A DNA stretch of 9,567 nt from DATGHS01 sp035307785 (GTDB lineage: Bacteria > Planctomycetota > Planctomycetia > Gemmatales > Gemmataceae). A program made the position numbers and the translations under genes. Shown here piece by piece: positions 1 through 5,593 of this stretch; within the stretch, counting starts at the first letter, position 1; each line of letters begins with the position of its first letter. The stretch lies in assembly GCA_035307785.1 (NCBI GenBank), contig DATGHS010000569.1, forward strand, positions 1 to 9,567, written 5' to 3'. The notes under the pieces are model-generated. The model did no database searches, was not told the origin of the DNA, and saw nothing but the letters and a program-made list of their open reading frames with translations.

Positions 1-1
1 G

Positions 2-139
2 TGGAGATGTCGCCCCACCATCAACCCTGAAAGGGTTGCATCGTCCTCCGCCCAGGGTAGCGGCGAAGCGCCGCAACCCTGGGCTTTGGGATGTAACGCC
101 TTCGGCGTAAAAACCAGCGTCGAAAGCCCAAGTAAATAG
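2..139. repeat. Multi-hairpin intergenic repeat (planctomycete-type)
   Basis: A compact set of nested inverted repeats. CAACCCT-GAA-AGGGTTG folds at 22-38. A 14-bp arm pair with one A-A mismatch and an AAG loop folds at 51-83 (outer CCCAGGGT/ACCCTGGG, inner GCGGCG/CGCCGC). ACGCC-TTC-GGCGT folds near 94-106. TGGGCTTT (80-87) pairs with AAAGCCCA (123-130) and encloses the third hairpin. One frame is open from the window edge (position 2) to a TAG at 137-139, but it has no start codon or ribosome binding site here. From memory, similar blocks are dispersed in planctomycete genomes; that is recollection, not a search. I call it a non-coding repeat that could form a branched RNA or DNA structure. 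It may extend left of the window. Confidence 0.6.
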
Positions 140-152
140 TCAAATTTCATTA

Positions 153-182
153 GGGAAGGGGGACGGGGGGTTAGGTTGAGGG
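153..182 (+). other. G-rich tract with G-quadruplex potential
   Basis: Four runs of three or more G lie close together on the plus strand: 153-155, 158-162, 165-170 and 180-182, with loops of 2, 2 and 9 bases. This meets a relaxed G-quadruplex pattern; the last loop is long for the strict one. It sits just past the 3' end of the minus-strand patatin gene, so that gene's transcript would carry the C-rich strand. Any function is unknown. Confidence 0.4.
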
Positions 183-211
183 ACTGCCTATTTCAAAAGG
201 CACCCTCTTGG

Positions 212-1429
212 CTAACGCGCGATATCGCGTTGCGGCATGGACTGGGGACCGTGTGACGACAGCTGGGCTTGTTCGCCGTCCTCAGAGCCCGGCGGCAGCG
301 AACGCCAAGGATTGGGAGAATGGCCGGCGCGGACGCCCTCTTCGTACAGTTGCTTGATTTCCTTCGGACCAAATGACGCGTTGTTCGGGTTAATTGCGAA
401 CTGCTGGGGCACGGCCGCTAGTTGAAATTTCATGCCCGAGGCCAGCGAAGTGGTAAACAGCCGGTAGAGATCGCCACGAGCTTCGGCGTACATCAAGGAG
501 GAAATGGAACTACCCGCGACTGGGATAAATCCGGGCCGCACCGGCGCCGGGTCGGCGTAGAGCTTGCCTGCCACGATGATATAGAGGTTGGAACCCGCCA
601 ACGGCCGCCGGCCCCGCAACGATTGAGCCTGTTCCGGCAGGCGCAGGAACATCGAGGCGCTCGCGCCGCCGTCCACATGCAGTTCGGATCGGGATTGGCC
701 ATTGACCTGCACATCGATGGGCACCGGCTCGAAAAAGCCTGGAATCGAACAGGAAGCCAGCATGATCGTTTGGAACAACTTCAGCGCTTCGGCATCGCCG
801 CGGCTGGCGATGGCCCCCATGTCCCACACGGCCAGTCGTTTCGTTTCCAGGTTCGTGGTGCCCACGTATAAGCGCCGGCCTTCGGCATGTGCGTTGGCCA
901 CGGCGCGCAAGAGTTCCATGTCCACTGTGTCCTCAATCAGCCGTTGCAGCGGCTCCGAGGAAGCGAACGACGAACGCCGAAGCATCGCCACGGGCCCGCG
1001 CATGCGGTAGATCTTTTCCGCATTGAGGTCAGACAGCACACTGGCGAGCTTATCGTCCCATGCCGGACCTACGAAAGCGAAGACGGAAACCAGGGCGCCG
1101 GTGCTAACGCCGGTGACGCAGTCAAATTTCGGCCTGGTGCCGGCTTCCGACCAGCCGACCAACATGCCGGCGCTAAAGGCGCCGTACGGCCCTCCGGTGG
1201 AAAGCACGAGCACGTTATAACGCGGTCCACCGGGCTTGACGGAGTCGTCCTCGGCTAATTGAGCGACTATCCGGTTGAGGGTTTCGGCATCGACGCAGTC
1301 TTCTGCCGCGGTGGCAGAATTCGGCGACGGCGTCCCGCCGCGCATCGACAGGCAACCTGCCAGCAACAGGAGCCCCGCGCATGCAGGCAGACACAGTGCA
1401 ACTCGGAAATGAAGCCTGAGGTGCGTCAT
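212..1429 (-). CDS. Patatin-like phospholipase family lipoprotein
   Basis: Predicted 405-residue serine acyl hydrolase, probably attached to a membrane in the cell envelope and cleaving acyl esters of lipids; the real substrate is unknown. The N-terminus (residues 1-26) is a lipoprotein signal ending in the lipobox LLAGC, with Cys26 as the predicted lipidated residue. The patatin domain follows. A glycine-rich oxyanion-type loop, LSTGGPYGAFSAG, lies at about 76-88, the nucleophile elbow GVSTG at 107-111 with Ser109, and the catalytic aspartate in DGG at 253-255, so the Ser-Asp dyad is complete. The loop differs from the common G-G-G-x-K/R-G form. I chose the ATG at 1429 because GGAGAGGT lies just upstream and the signal peptide begins there; an in-frame ATG at 1582 would put 51 non-signal-like residues in front. 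The tail after about residue 372 is polar, low in complexity and probably disordered. It is transcribed away from the zinc-ribbon gene and has no obvious operon partner. Confidence 0.88.
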   Translation of the reverse strand: MTHLRLHFRVALCLPACAGLLLLAGCLSMRGGTPSPNSATAAEDCVDAETLNRIVAQLAEDDSVKPGGPRYNVLVLSTGGPYGAFSAGMLVGWSEAGTRPKFDCVTGVSTGALVSVFAFVGPAWDDKLASVLSDLNAEKIYRMRGPVAMLRRSSFASSEPLQRLIEDTVDMELLRAVANAHAEGRRLYVGTTNLETKRLAVWDMGAIASRGDAEALKLFQTIMLASCSIPGFFEPVPIDVQVNGQSRSELHVDGGASASMFLRLPEQAQSLRGRRPLAGSNLYIIVAGKLYADPAPVRPGFIPVAGSSISSLMYAEARGDLYRLFTTSLASGMKFQLAAVPQQFAINPNNASFGPKEIKQLYEEGVRAGHSPNPWRSLPPGSEDGEQAQLSSHGPQSMPQRDIAR

Positions 1430-1733
1430 TTTGACCTCTCCGGGTGAACCGCCTTGAAGGCCGGGGTCCAATAGCGGTTGAGCACCAGAAGTGCAATGCC
1501 AGGATGCGTGGTGGCAAAATGGGAGTTGCCGGAGGATTGCGCTCACTGGGCGCATACGATTGCAGACAAGATCCGGTAACAAGATGCAGCGGTCTGTCTC
1601 CAGGCAGGCGATCCGCTAACGGTTTGATGGCCGTCTCCTCGGGCCAACGCCCTGACGGGTATGTGGACACGTTTACACTATTGGGGCGAGGGGCGCAAAC
1701 AAGAATTGGCATGAACGCGAGGTGAATTACGGA
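1430..1733. other. Intergenic DNA upstream of the patatin gene
   Basis: About 300 bp between the patatin start and the repeat module. It must hold the patatin promoter on the minus strand, but I see no pair of -35/-10 boxes that I would defend. Open frames crossing it on both strands lack a ribosome binding site and recognisable content. Apart from the patatin ribosome binding site (1434-1441 on the minus strand) nothing stands out. Confidence 0.4.
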
Positions 1734-1842
1734 ATATGCTGACCGAGCCATGATATGCTGACCCGCGCCGGTGCATAGCGACTTGAGGCCGGTACATTGC
1801 CACTGGATGACCGTGCATAGCGACTTGGCGTCAGTCAGCATA
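1734..1842. repeat. 108-bp inverted-repeat module with internal 15-bp direct repeats
   Basis: The ends are inverted copies of a 12-mer: TATGCTGACCGA at 1735-1746 and, on the other strand, TATGCTGACTGA from 1842 back to 1831 (11/12 match). A second direct copy of ATATGCTGACC lies at 1753-1763, after the first at 1734-1744. Inside are two exact copies of GTGCATAGCGACTTG at 1771-1785 and 1813-1827, 42 bp apart. Terminal inversions with internal repeated sites resemble a MITE, or the end of an IS whose termini carry several transposase sites (IS21-family ends are built this way). It could instead be an operator array for the zinc-ribbon gene, whose start is 54 bp downstream. No transposase is present nearby on either side that clearly fits these ends. 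Confidence 0.55.
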
Positions 1843-1895
1843 ATCACATGTTCGGCCAGACGAGCCTTTCGATTCTGAAGGGTCTGAGGGGCATC

Positions 1896-2603
1896 ATGAC
1901 GGTCAGTATCACATGCCGATGTGGCAAACGGCTGCAAACGCGGGACGAGTTGGCTGGTAAGCCGGTGAAGTGTCCCGCCTGTGGAACTGTGCTCAAAGTC
2001 CCCGCGGCTGGTAAGCGCTGCCCATCTTGTGGGTCGCGCTTGCCGACAAACGCTGTCTTATACGTTAGCTGCGGCCTCGACTTGCGCACCGGAACGAAGC
2101 TAATTACCGTCCGTGAAAAACCGACATCCACGCCCGAGGGGAAGCGCTTGCTCGAAGGGAGGTTGGGCCACCGTGGTATCTCAACGACCTCCTACGGGAT
2201 CGGGGGAGGGCTCATCACCTCCCAGTTTACGACCACACCGTTCCAGGTGAAGCAACCCCGCGGATGGCGTGCTCACCGCGGGCTGCCCTGTTCGGTCTGC
2301 GGGGGAAAGGTCGAAGTGATCGTTTACAGCTATCTCATGGGCTGGATACGTTACTTGTTCGCGCTGTGCTTGGTGATGCTCGTTATGGGGGGCATCGCCG
2401 CCAGCCTTATCAATGAAGGCTTGCATCGTCACGAGAATTCTTTCTTCTGGAGTGGAGTCGTGCTTCTGGCCTTGTACCTTCCGGTAACGATCCTGTATTT
2501 CGCCCAGGTCTCGTACGTCCAACGTGCAATCACAACAGTGGCCGGGGACCACGATCACCGAATATTTCCCCCCGCCGGCCGCGAATTCCGAGATTGGGAT
2601 TAG
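1896..2603 (+). CDS. Zinc-ribbon protein with two C-terminal membrane helices
   Basis: A 235-residue protein of unknown function with an architecture I associate with planctomycetes. Residues 7-30 form a first zinc ribbon (C7-x-C9 and C27-x2-C30). Residues 42-66 form a second module, CPSCGSRLP followed by SCGLDLRTGTK. A loose linker follows, then one more cysteine pair, C132-x2-C135. Two hydrophobic segments at about 149-172 and 183-203 should span the membrane, leaving a short polar tail. The second module normally has a C-x2-C in its second half; here the first of those cysteines is Tyr56 (codon TAT, one base from TGT), so that zinc site looks incomplete. I chose the ATG at 1896, not the in-frame ATG at 1848, because GAGGGG precedes it at good spacing and the zinc ribbon starts right after it. 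It probably acts at the inner face of the membrane, binding metal or a partner; no enzyme motif is visible. Confidence 0.75.
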   Translation: MTVSITCRCGKRLQTRDELAGKPVKCPACGTVLKVPAAGKRCPSCGSRLPTNAVLYVSCGLDLRTGTKLITVREKPTSTPEGKRLLEGRLGHRGISTTSYGIGGGLITSQFTTTPFQVKQPRGWRAHRGLPCSVCGGKVEVIVYSYLMGWIRYLFALCLVMLVMGGIAASLINEGLHRHENSFFWSGVVLLALYLPVTILYFAQVSYVQRAITTVAGDHDHRIFPPAGREFRDWD

Positions 2604-2669
2604 CGGGTTTGGTCCAATGCCCGGAGTAGGACTAAAACGGCGAACCGTCTTATGGCCTTGCCGACTTGA

Positions 2670-2727
2670 ATAAAAACAAAACGGACGGTCGCGCCGTCGG
2701 CTAACGACGTGTGGCGTTCGTTTTTAT
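2670..2727 (+). terminator. Possible terminator or structured spacer after the zinc-ribbon gene
   Basis: ATAAAAAC at 2670-2677 is matched by GTTTTTAT at 2720-2727. Between them two overlapping short stems compete: GACGG/CCGTC (2684-2688 with 2694-2698) and CGTCG/CGACG (2695-2699 with 2705-2709). The block sits 66 bp past the zinc-ribbon stop and ends in a run of five T, so it could end that transcript. The inner stems are only 5 bp, so it may instead be another dispersed palindromic repeat. Confidence 0.4.
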
Positions 2728-2745
2728 CAAGCCCTCTCCAAAGTT

Positions 2746-2794
2746 GTGGCACGGTCACCTGACCGTGCCACCCGCCGCTGACCGAAGGTCTCCA
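2746..2794 (+). repeat. Left inverted repeat of the RAYT unit, with REP palindrome
   Basis: Positions 2746-2771 form a perfect 12-bp-stem palindrome with arms GTGGCACGGTCA and TGACCGTGCCAC and a two-base CC loop. The conserved extension runs to 2794 and ends GACCGAAGGTCTCCA. Compared with the right copy on the opposite strand, differences occur only in the loop region (2) and in a three-base block at 2777-2779. Confidence 0.85.
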
Positions 2795-2818
2795 ATCGCG
2801 TTGCCGCCGGCCAATTTG

Positions 2819-3364
2819 TCACCATTCGATCACCGTAATCGGCGCAGCGCTCGGCTCCTTCCCTCCCGATATGTACCAGGCTGCGGACGAATAGCGCCAT
2901 TGCTCGGCAGAGCGCACCAAACCCTTGCGCCGGGGATTATCGTGCAAATAATCGAACTTCTGCTGCCAAAACGGCTCGGTCTCGATGGCCTCCGGATGAC
3001 GGCTGGGTTGCCAGAAACGCCGCTCGCGGTCGGCAGTTGCTTGAGTGCAAAGTGTTTGATGGAAGCAGGCAGGGAAATGCCCCTTACCGTAATCGCTCAG
3101 TTGGCGGCCTGTGAATTTGCGAAGGTCTGCGAGCGTGCGCGCCAGGCGCTCGGAATTGAAGTCGGCATCGAATGCAAGCAAATGCATATGCGTCGGCATG
3201 ATCACGAACGCATTGATGCGCAGATTTTTTTGCTGATGGCAAAAGCAGAGACTGTCACATACGATCTTGCAAGTGTCCTCTGCAACGAAAACCGGCAGCC
3301 ACGCGACGACAGAATAAGTGAGGTAGTAGACGCTGGTCTCGGCAGAAATGCGATACGTTTCCAT
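2819..3364 (-). CDS. REP-associated tyrosine transposase (RAYT, Y1_Tnp family)
   Basis: A 181-residue HUH single-strand endonuclease of the TnpA_REP group, expected to nick and rejoin REP hairpins as single-stranded DNA. The N-terminal strand YYLTYSVVAWLPVF (13-26) matches the opening of the fold. The metal-binding HUH pair is His59-Met-His61 in MPTHMHLL. The catalytic tyrosine is Tyr139 in FDYLHDNPRRKGLV, followed by the family signature W157-R-Y-S-S and a Tyr at 164. All key residues are present and the length is normal, so the protein looks active. I chose the ATG at 3364 because homology to the family begins there; the frame stays open to 3853, but that part crosses the REP array and runs over the next gene. 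The ribosome binding site is weak (AGCAGGG), in line with the low expression typical of transposases. REP repeats flank it on both sides. Confidence 0.92.
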   Translation of the reverse strand: METYRISAETSVYYLTYSVVAWLPVFVAEDTCKIVCDSLCFCHQQKNLRINAFVIMPTHMHLLAFDADFNSERLARTLADLRKFTGRQLSDYGKGHFPACFHQTLCTQATADRERRFWQPSRHPEAIETEPFWQQKFDYLHDNPRRKGLVRSAEQWRYSSAAWYISGGKEPSAAPITVIEW

Positions 3365-3438
3365 GGCCCTGCTTGTAGCGGGCCGAACGTGGCAAAACGA
3401 GGGACCTGAGTGCCGTGGGCGGGCAACGGCGAGGGACG

Positions 3439-3487
3439 TGGAGACCTTCGGTCGAGGGCGGGTGGCACGGTCGGGAGACCGTGCCAC
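3439..3487 (-). repeat. Right inverted repeat of the RAYT unit, with REP palindrome
   Basis: Inverted counterpart of 2746-2794. The inner part TGGAGACCTTCGGTC lies at 3439-3453. The outer part, 3462-3487, is a REP palindrome with 11-bp arms GTGGCACGGTC and GACCGTGCCAC around a GGGA loop. It lies 74 bp upstream of the transposase start. Confidence 0.85.
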
Positions 3488-3547
3488 AACGCGGGGAGGC
3501 ACGGTCGGGAGACTGTGCCACAACGCGGAGACCGTGCCACAACGCGG
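3462..3547. repeat. Array of two and a half REP palindromes
   Basis: The first palindrome is at 3462-3487. A second at 3496-3521 has the same GGGA loop with one mismatch and one G-T pair in the stem. A half copy, GAGACCGTGCCAC, is at 3528-3540. Each is followed directly by AACGCGG, so the unit GTGCCACAACGCGG occurs exactly at 3481-3494, 3515-3528 and 3534-3547. The fixed flank suggests the duplicated unit is palindrome plus tail, with AACGCGG a candidate for the short guide or cleavage flank that RAYTs recognise beside their hairpins. Confidence 0.8.
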
Positions 3548-3559
3548 GGACTGGGGTGT

Positions 3560-3610
3560 AGCGGAATTCGCAAGAATTCCGATGTCAAGGGAACTCTTGC
3601 AATTTCCGCT
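3560..3610. repeat. Tandem pair of GAATTC-containing palindromes
   Basis: Copy 1 contains CGGAATTC-GCAA-GAATTCCG (3562-3581), a perfect 8-bp stem with a GCAA tetraloop. Copy 2 at 3590-3610 matches the reverse complement of copy 1 (3560-3580) at 18 of 21 positions but has lost perfect pairing. The pair lies 12 bp past the stop of the prenyltransferase-repeat gene on the minus strand, so copy 1 may protect or end that transcript, though no T run follows. It is a different sequence family from the neighbouring REP array. Confidence 0.6.
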
Positions 3611-3621
3611 GCCGGAATCTA

Positions 3622-5244
3622 TCAATTGCCTTCCAAGTCCTTCAGACCGCCGCTGTCCTTCTTGTACAGCGGCAGATAGCGGTAGTAGATTTCGAGGGTC
3701 AGCAACGCCATGCAACTGGTGAACAACCGGCCGCCGGCGCTGCCGGTGATCGACTGATCGGGGTCCCAGCTGCCTTCGTTCTGGCCATTGCCCTGCGGAA
3801 CCTGCAGCTTCACGAGCCAGTCGCGCATGCGCGGGTTCCAGAATACGTGCCATTCCGGACCGTCGTAATTGTGCACCACCTGGCTGGCGTAGTAGAAGTA
3901 GTAAATATCCAGCGCGGCATTCTTACCCACTTCAGGCGGCGCAATCTTTTTCAACTCGCCGATGCCCGCGACGATGGATGGATTGTGCTGGCCCCAGCCG
4001 AGGTACTGCCGGCAGAGCAGGCCGACTGCCGTCATCGACGGCGAGCCGTTCTTGTCGGTGTAACCATAGGTCGCGCCGGTCCGCGAGGCGCCGCCGGAGA
4101 CCGAATCGAGGAACGACATGGCTTTTTGCAGCGTGTCCTTCGGCACGCTGAGGCCGGCCAAGTGGCCGGATTTCATCGCTTGGATCTGCCAGCCCGTAAC
4201 CGAAGTGTCGCCCGCCTGGCCCGGACCATAGCGCCAGCCGCCGGCCGGGTGCTGCGCCTTGACGATGAACTCGATGGCCTTCTGGCACGGATAGTGAAGC
4301 TTCGGATCCTGCGTCATGCCGAACGCTTCGCACAGGGCCATGGTGGCAATGGCGTGTTCGTACATGTTTTGCGTGCCGAAATCACCGGTCGGCCGCTGGA
4401 GCTTGAGCAAGTAATCCACGCCCTTGGAAACGTTTGGCTGGTACAGGATCAATTCCTTGTCGCGGAATTTGGCGCCGCCCTTGTGGGTGTAGCCGGCGGC
4501 AAGGAAGGGTAGAAGGGCGATGCCGGTGCTGGCGACGGGCGCCTTGGAGCTGCCGTCGGATTCCCAACTGCCGTTGGCTTTTTGCACCTTGGCGAGCCAG
4601 ATCAGGCCGCGAGCGACGGCCGCTTCGGAGGCTGTATTGCCGCCGCCCTCTTTGGCCAACTTCTTGCGGGTCGCGGCACTGCGACCGAGAGAGCCGATGT
4701 TCAAGCCCGCGGGCCCCATCATGCCGCCCGGAGTGCCCAATCGGCCCACCCCATCCATTGAACTTTCAATTCCCCCTCCCGTCCCACCCTCGCCAACGCC
4801 GGGCGGCGGCGGCACATTTTGCGCATTGCCTTCGCCCATGGTGCCGATGGCTTCGTCTGGAAAGACCTTGCCGGGCACGCTGCGATCATCGACGCGATCC
4901 ACGTTGTAATTCGTAGGCAGGCTCGGTTCGAGGCCGATGTCCTGATTTTCCGGGTTGAATTCGTCCATTTTCTCTTCCATGTTCGTGTTGATTTCCGCAT
5001 TTTCATGCGCGGCCGCGCCGATGGTCCTGCCGCCGAAGATGAAATTCAGCAACAGGAAGATCGAGAACAGCACAACATGTATGCCGAGGCTCAATAGCCA
5101 GGCGGGCACTTGCCGTTTGAGAACACGATCGGGGTCTTGTTCGCCTCCAAAGGTGTCCATGCGGATGACGGGCGGCCGGTCGGTCTTGGCCGGAGGCGAC
5201 AGTGTTGCAGAAGGTACGGCGGGCGTGACGTTATCGTTCGCCAT
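3622..5244 (-). CDS. Membrane-anchored prenyltransferase/squalene-oxidase repeat protein
   Basis: A 540-residue protein with a short cytoplasmic N-terminus, one membrane helix at about 47-70 (after the basic KRQVPAW), a long Gly/Pro/Asn-rich flexible linker to about residue 190, and a C-terminal alpha-toroid of terpene-cyclase-like repeats. Repeat cores include GLIWLAKVQKANGSWES (213-229), GVDYLLKLQRPTGDFG (275-290), AIEFIVKAQHPAGGWRYG (323-340) and WLVKLQVPQGNGQNEGSW (476-493), each a helix followed by a Q-x(n)-G-W type turn. There is no D-x-D-D motif, so it is not expected to be a squalene-hopene cyclase despite the fold; an external binding or scaffold role is more likely. This design is, as I recall, frequent in planctomycetes. 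I chose the ATG at 5244: GGAGG lies upstream (12-base spacing, rather long) and the 45 residues added by the upstream ATG at 5379 look like untranslated sequence. It is a single gene, divergent from the DUF4058 gene. Confidence 0.85.
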   Translation of the reverse strand: MANDNVTPAVPSATLSPPAKTDRPPVIRMDTFGGEQDPDRVLKRQVPAWLLSLGIHVVLFSIFLLLNFIFGGRTIGAAAHENAEINTNMEEKMDEFNPENQDIGLEPSLPTNYNVDRVDDRSVPGKVFPDEAIGTMGEGNAQNVPPPPGVGEGGTGGGIESSMDGVGRLGTPGGMMGPAGLNIGSLGRSAATRKKLAKEGGGNTASEAAVARGLIWLAKVQKANGSWESDGSSKAPVASTGIALLPFLAAGYTHKGGAKFRDKELILYQPNVSKGVDYLLKLQRPTGDFGTQNMYEHAIATMALCEAFGMTQDPKLHYPCQKAIEFIVKAQHPAGGWRYGPGQAGDTSVTGWQIQAMKSGHLAGLSVPKDTLQKAMSFLDSVSGGASRTGATYGYTDKNGSPSMTAVGLLCRQYLGWGQHNPSIVAGIGELKKIAPPEVGKNAALDIYYFYYASQVVHNYDGPEWHVFWNPRMRDWLVKLQVPQGNGQNEGSWDPDQSITGSAGGRLFTSCMALLTLEIYYRYLPLYKKDSGGLKDLEGN

Positions 5245-5593
5245 GATTGCAGTAAGCCTCCAGAGAAGGAACGCAAAGCGCGCAAAGCGTACGCTATCGC
5301 TGATGAAGCGATCAAGGGAACCGCTATGAAGCAGCGATTTCGCCTGAAAACGTGGGCTCCACGCCCTCAAAGCGCACAACTGGAATCAGTTGGCGTTGTC
5401 AGACGGGTTTCATCTCGCACCATTAGATCGCAAGTCGTCGGGCAAAGTTCCCGAGGTGGCGGAATTTTTTTCGGAATCGGCCAATAAAGAAGCAACGGGG
5501 ACATCAAAACTTTTCGTGCGTCGGCAAGGAAAGGCCCTATGTTCAAATGGATGGAAACCGGTGGCGAAGTATAATTGCGAATGGAGGTGAACC
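5245..5593. other. Divergent spacer between the toroid protein and DUF4058 genes
   Basis: This 349-bp spacer must carry two promoters. On the plus strand TATAAT at 5570-5575 is a plausible -10 box, but no -35 box lies at the right spacing. On the minus side I see no convincing promoter. A tandem copy of CGCAAAGCG occurs at 5272-5280 and 5281-5289, in the leader of the minus-strand gene. Short open frames on both strands here have no ribosome binding site or recognisable sequence. Confidence 0.45.
5570..5575 (+). promoter_or_regulatory. Candidate -10 box for the DUF4058 gene
   Basis: TATAAT lies 18 bp before the start codon, ahead of the ribosome binding site GGAGGTGA (5583-5590). With no matching -35 and such a short leader this is a weak call that rests only on the hexamer and its position. 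Confidence 0.3.

Larger units (their letters stand above)
2746..3487 (-). mobile_element. REP-RAYT unit bounded by 49-bp inverted repeats
   Basis: A 742-bp block holding a single RAYT transposase gene between 49-bp inverted repeats (2746-2794 and 3439-3487) that agree at 44 of 49 positions. The outer 26 bp of each repeat is itself a REP palindrome; the inner 23 bp is conserved as well. The gene reads inward from the array end, with its stop 25 bp inside the left repeat and its start 74 bp from the right one. RAYTs are HUH-type Y1 single-strand transposases that cut and join REP hairpins, and are generally thought to spread REPs; that is family knowledge. The block lies between the 3' ends of two convergent genes, a neutral landing place. 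I see no target-site duplication, which is expected for this mechanism. Confidence 0.72.

Noticed and set aside
422..1258. Plus-strand open frames of 149 and 123 codons opposite the patatin gene
   Set aside because: They are GC-rich antisense shadows with no ribosome binding site and no recognisable content; the minus-strand gene has clear motifs.
1430..1582. Earlier start of the patatin gene at 1582
   Set aside because: It adds 51 residues with no signal or ribosome binding site and would bury the lipoprotein signal that begins at 1429.
2711..3409. Plus-strand 232-codon open frame opposite the transposase
   Set aside because: It begins before the left REP and runs through the transposase in antisense; no motif or start signal was seen.
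3462..3547. CRISPR array
   Set aside because: The units are palindromic REPs at irregular spacing with no unique spacers and no cas genes.
3365..3853. Upstream extension of the RAYT frame to an ATG at 3853
   Set aside because: The extra 163 residues cross the REP array and overlap the prenyltransferase-repeat gene on the same strand in another frame; family similarity starts only at 3364.
3847..4512. Plus-strand 221-codon open frame opposite the toroid protein
   Set aside because: Antisense of a well-supported gene, rich in Arg, Ala and Gly as expected of a GC-rich shadow.
3622..5244. Squalene-hopene cyclase
   Set aside because: The repeat fold fits, but the D-x-D-D catalytic motif is absent and an N-terminal membrane anchor plus long linker is present.
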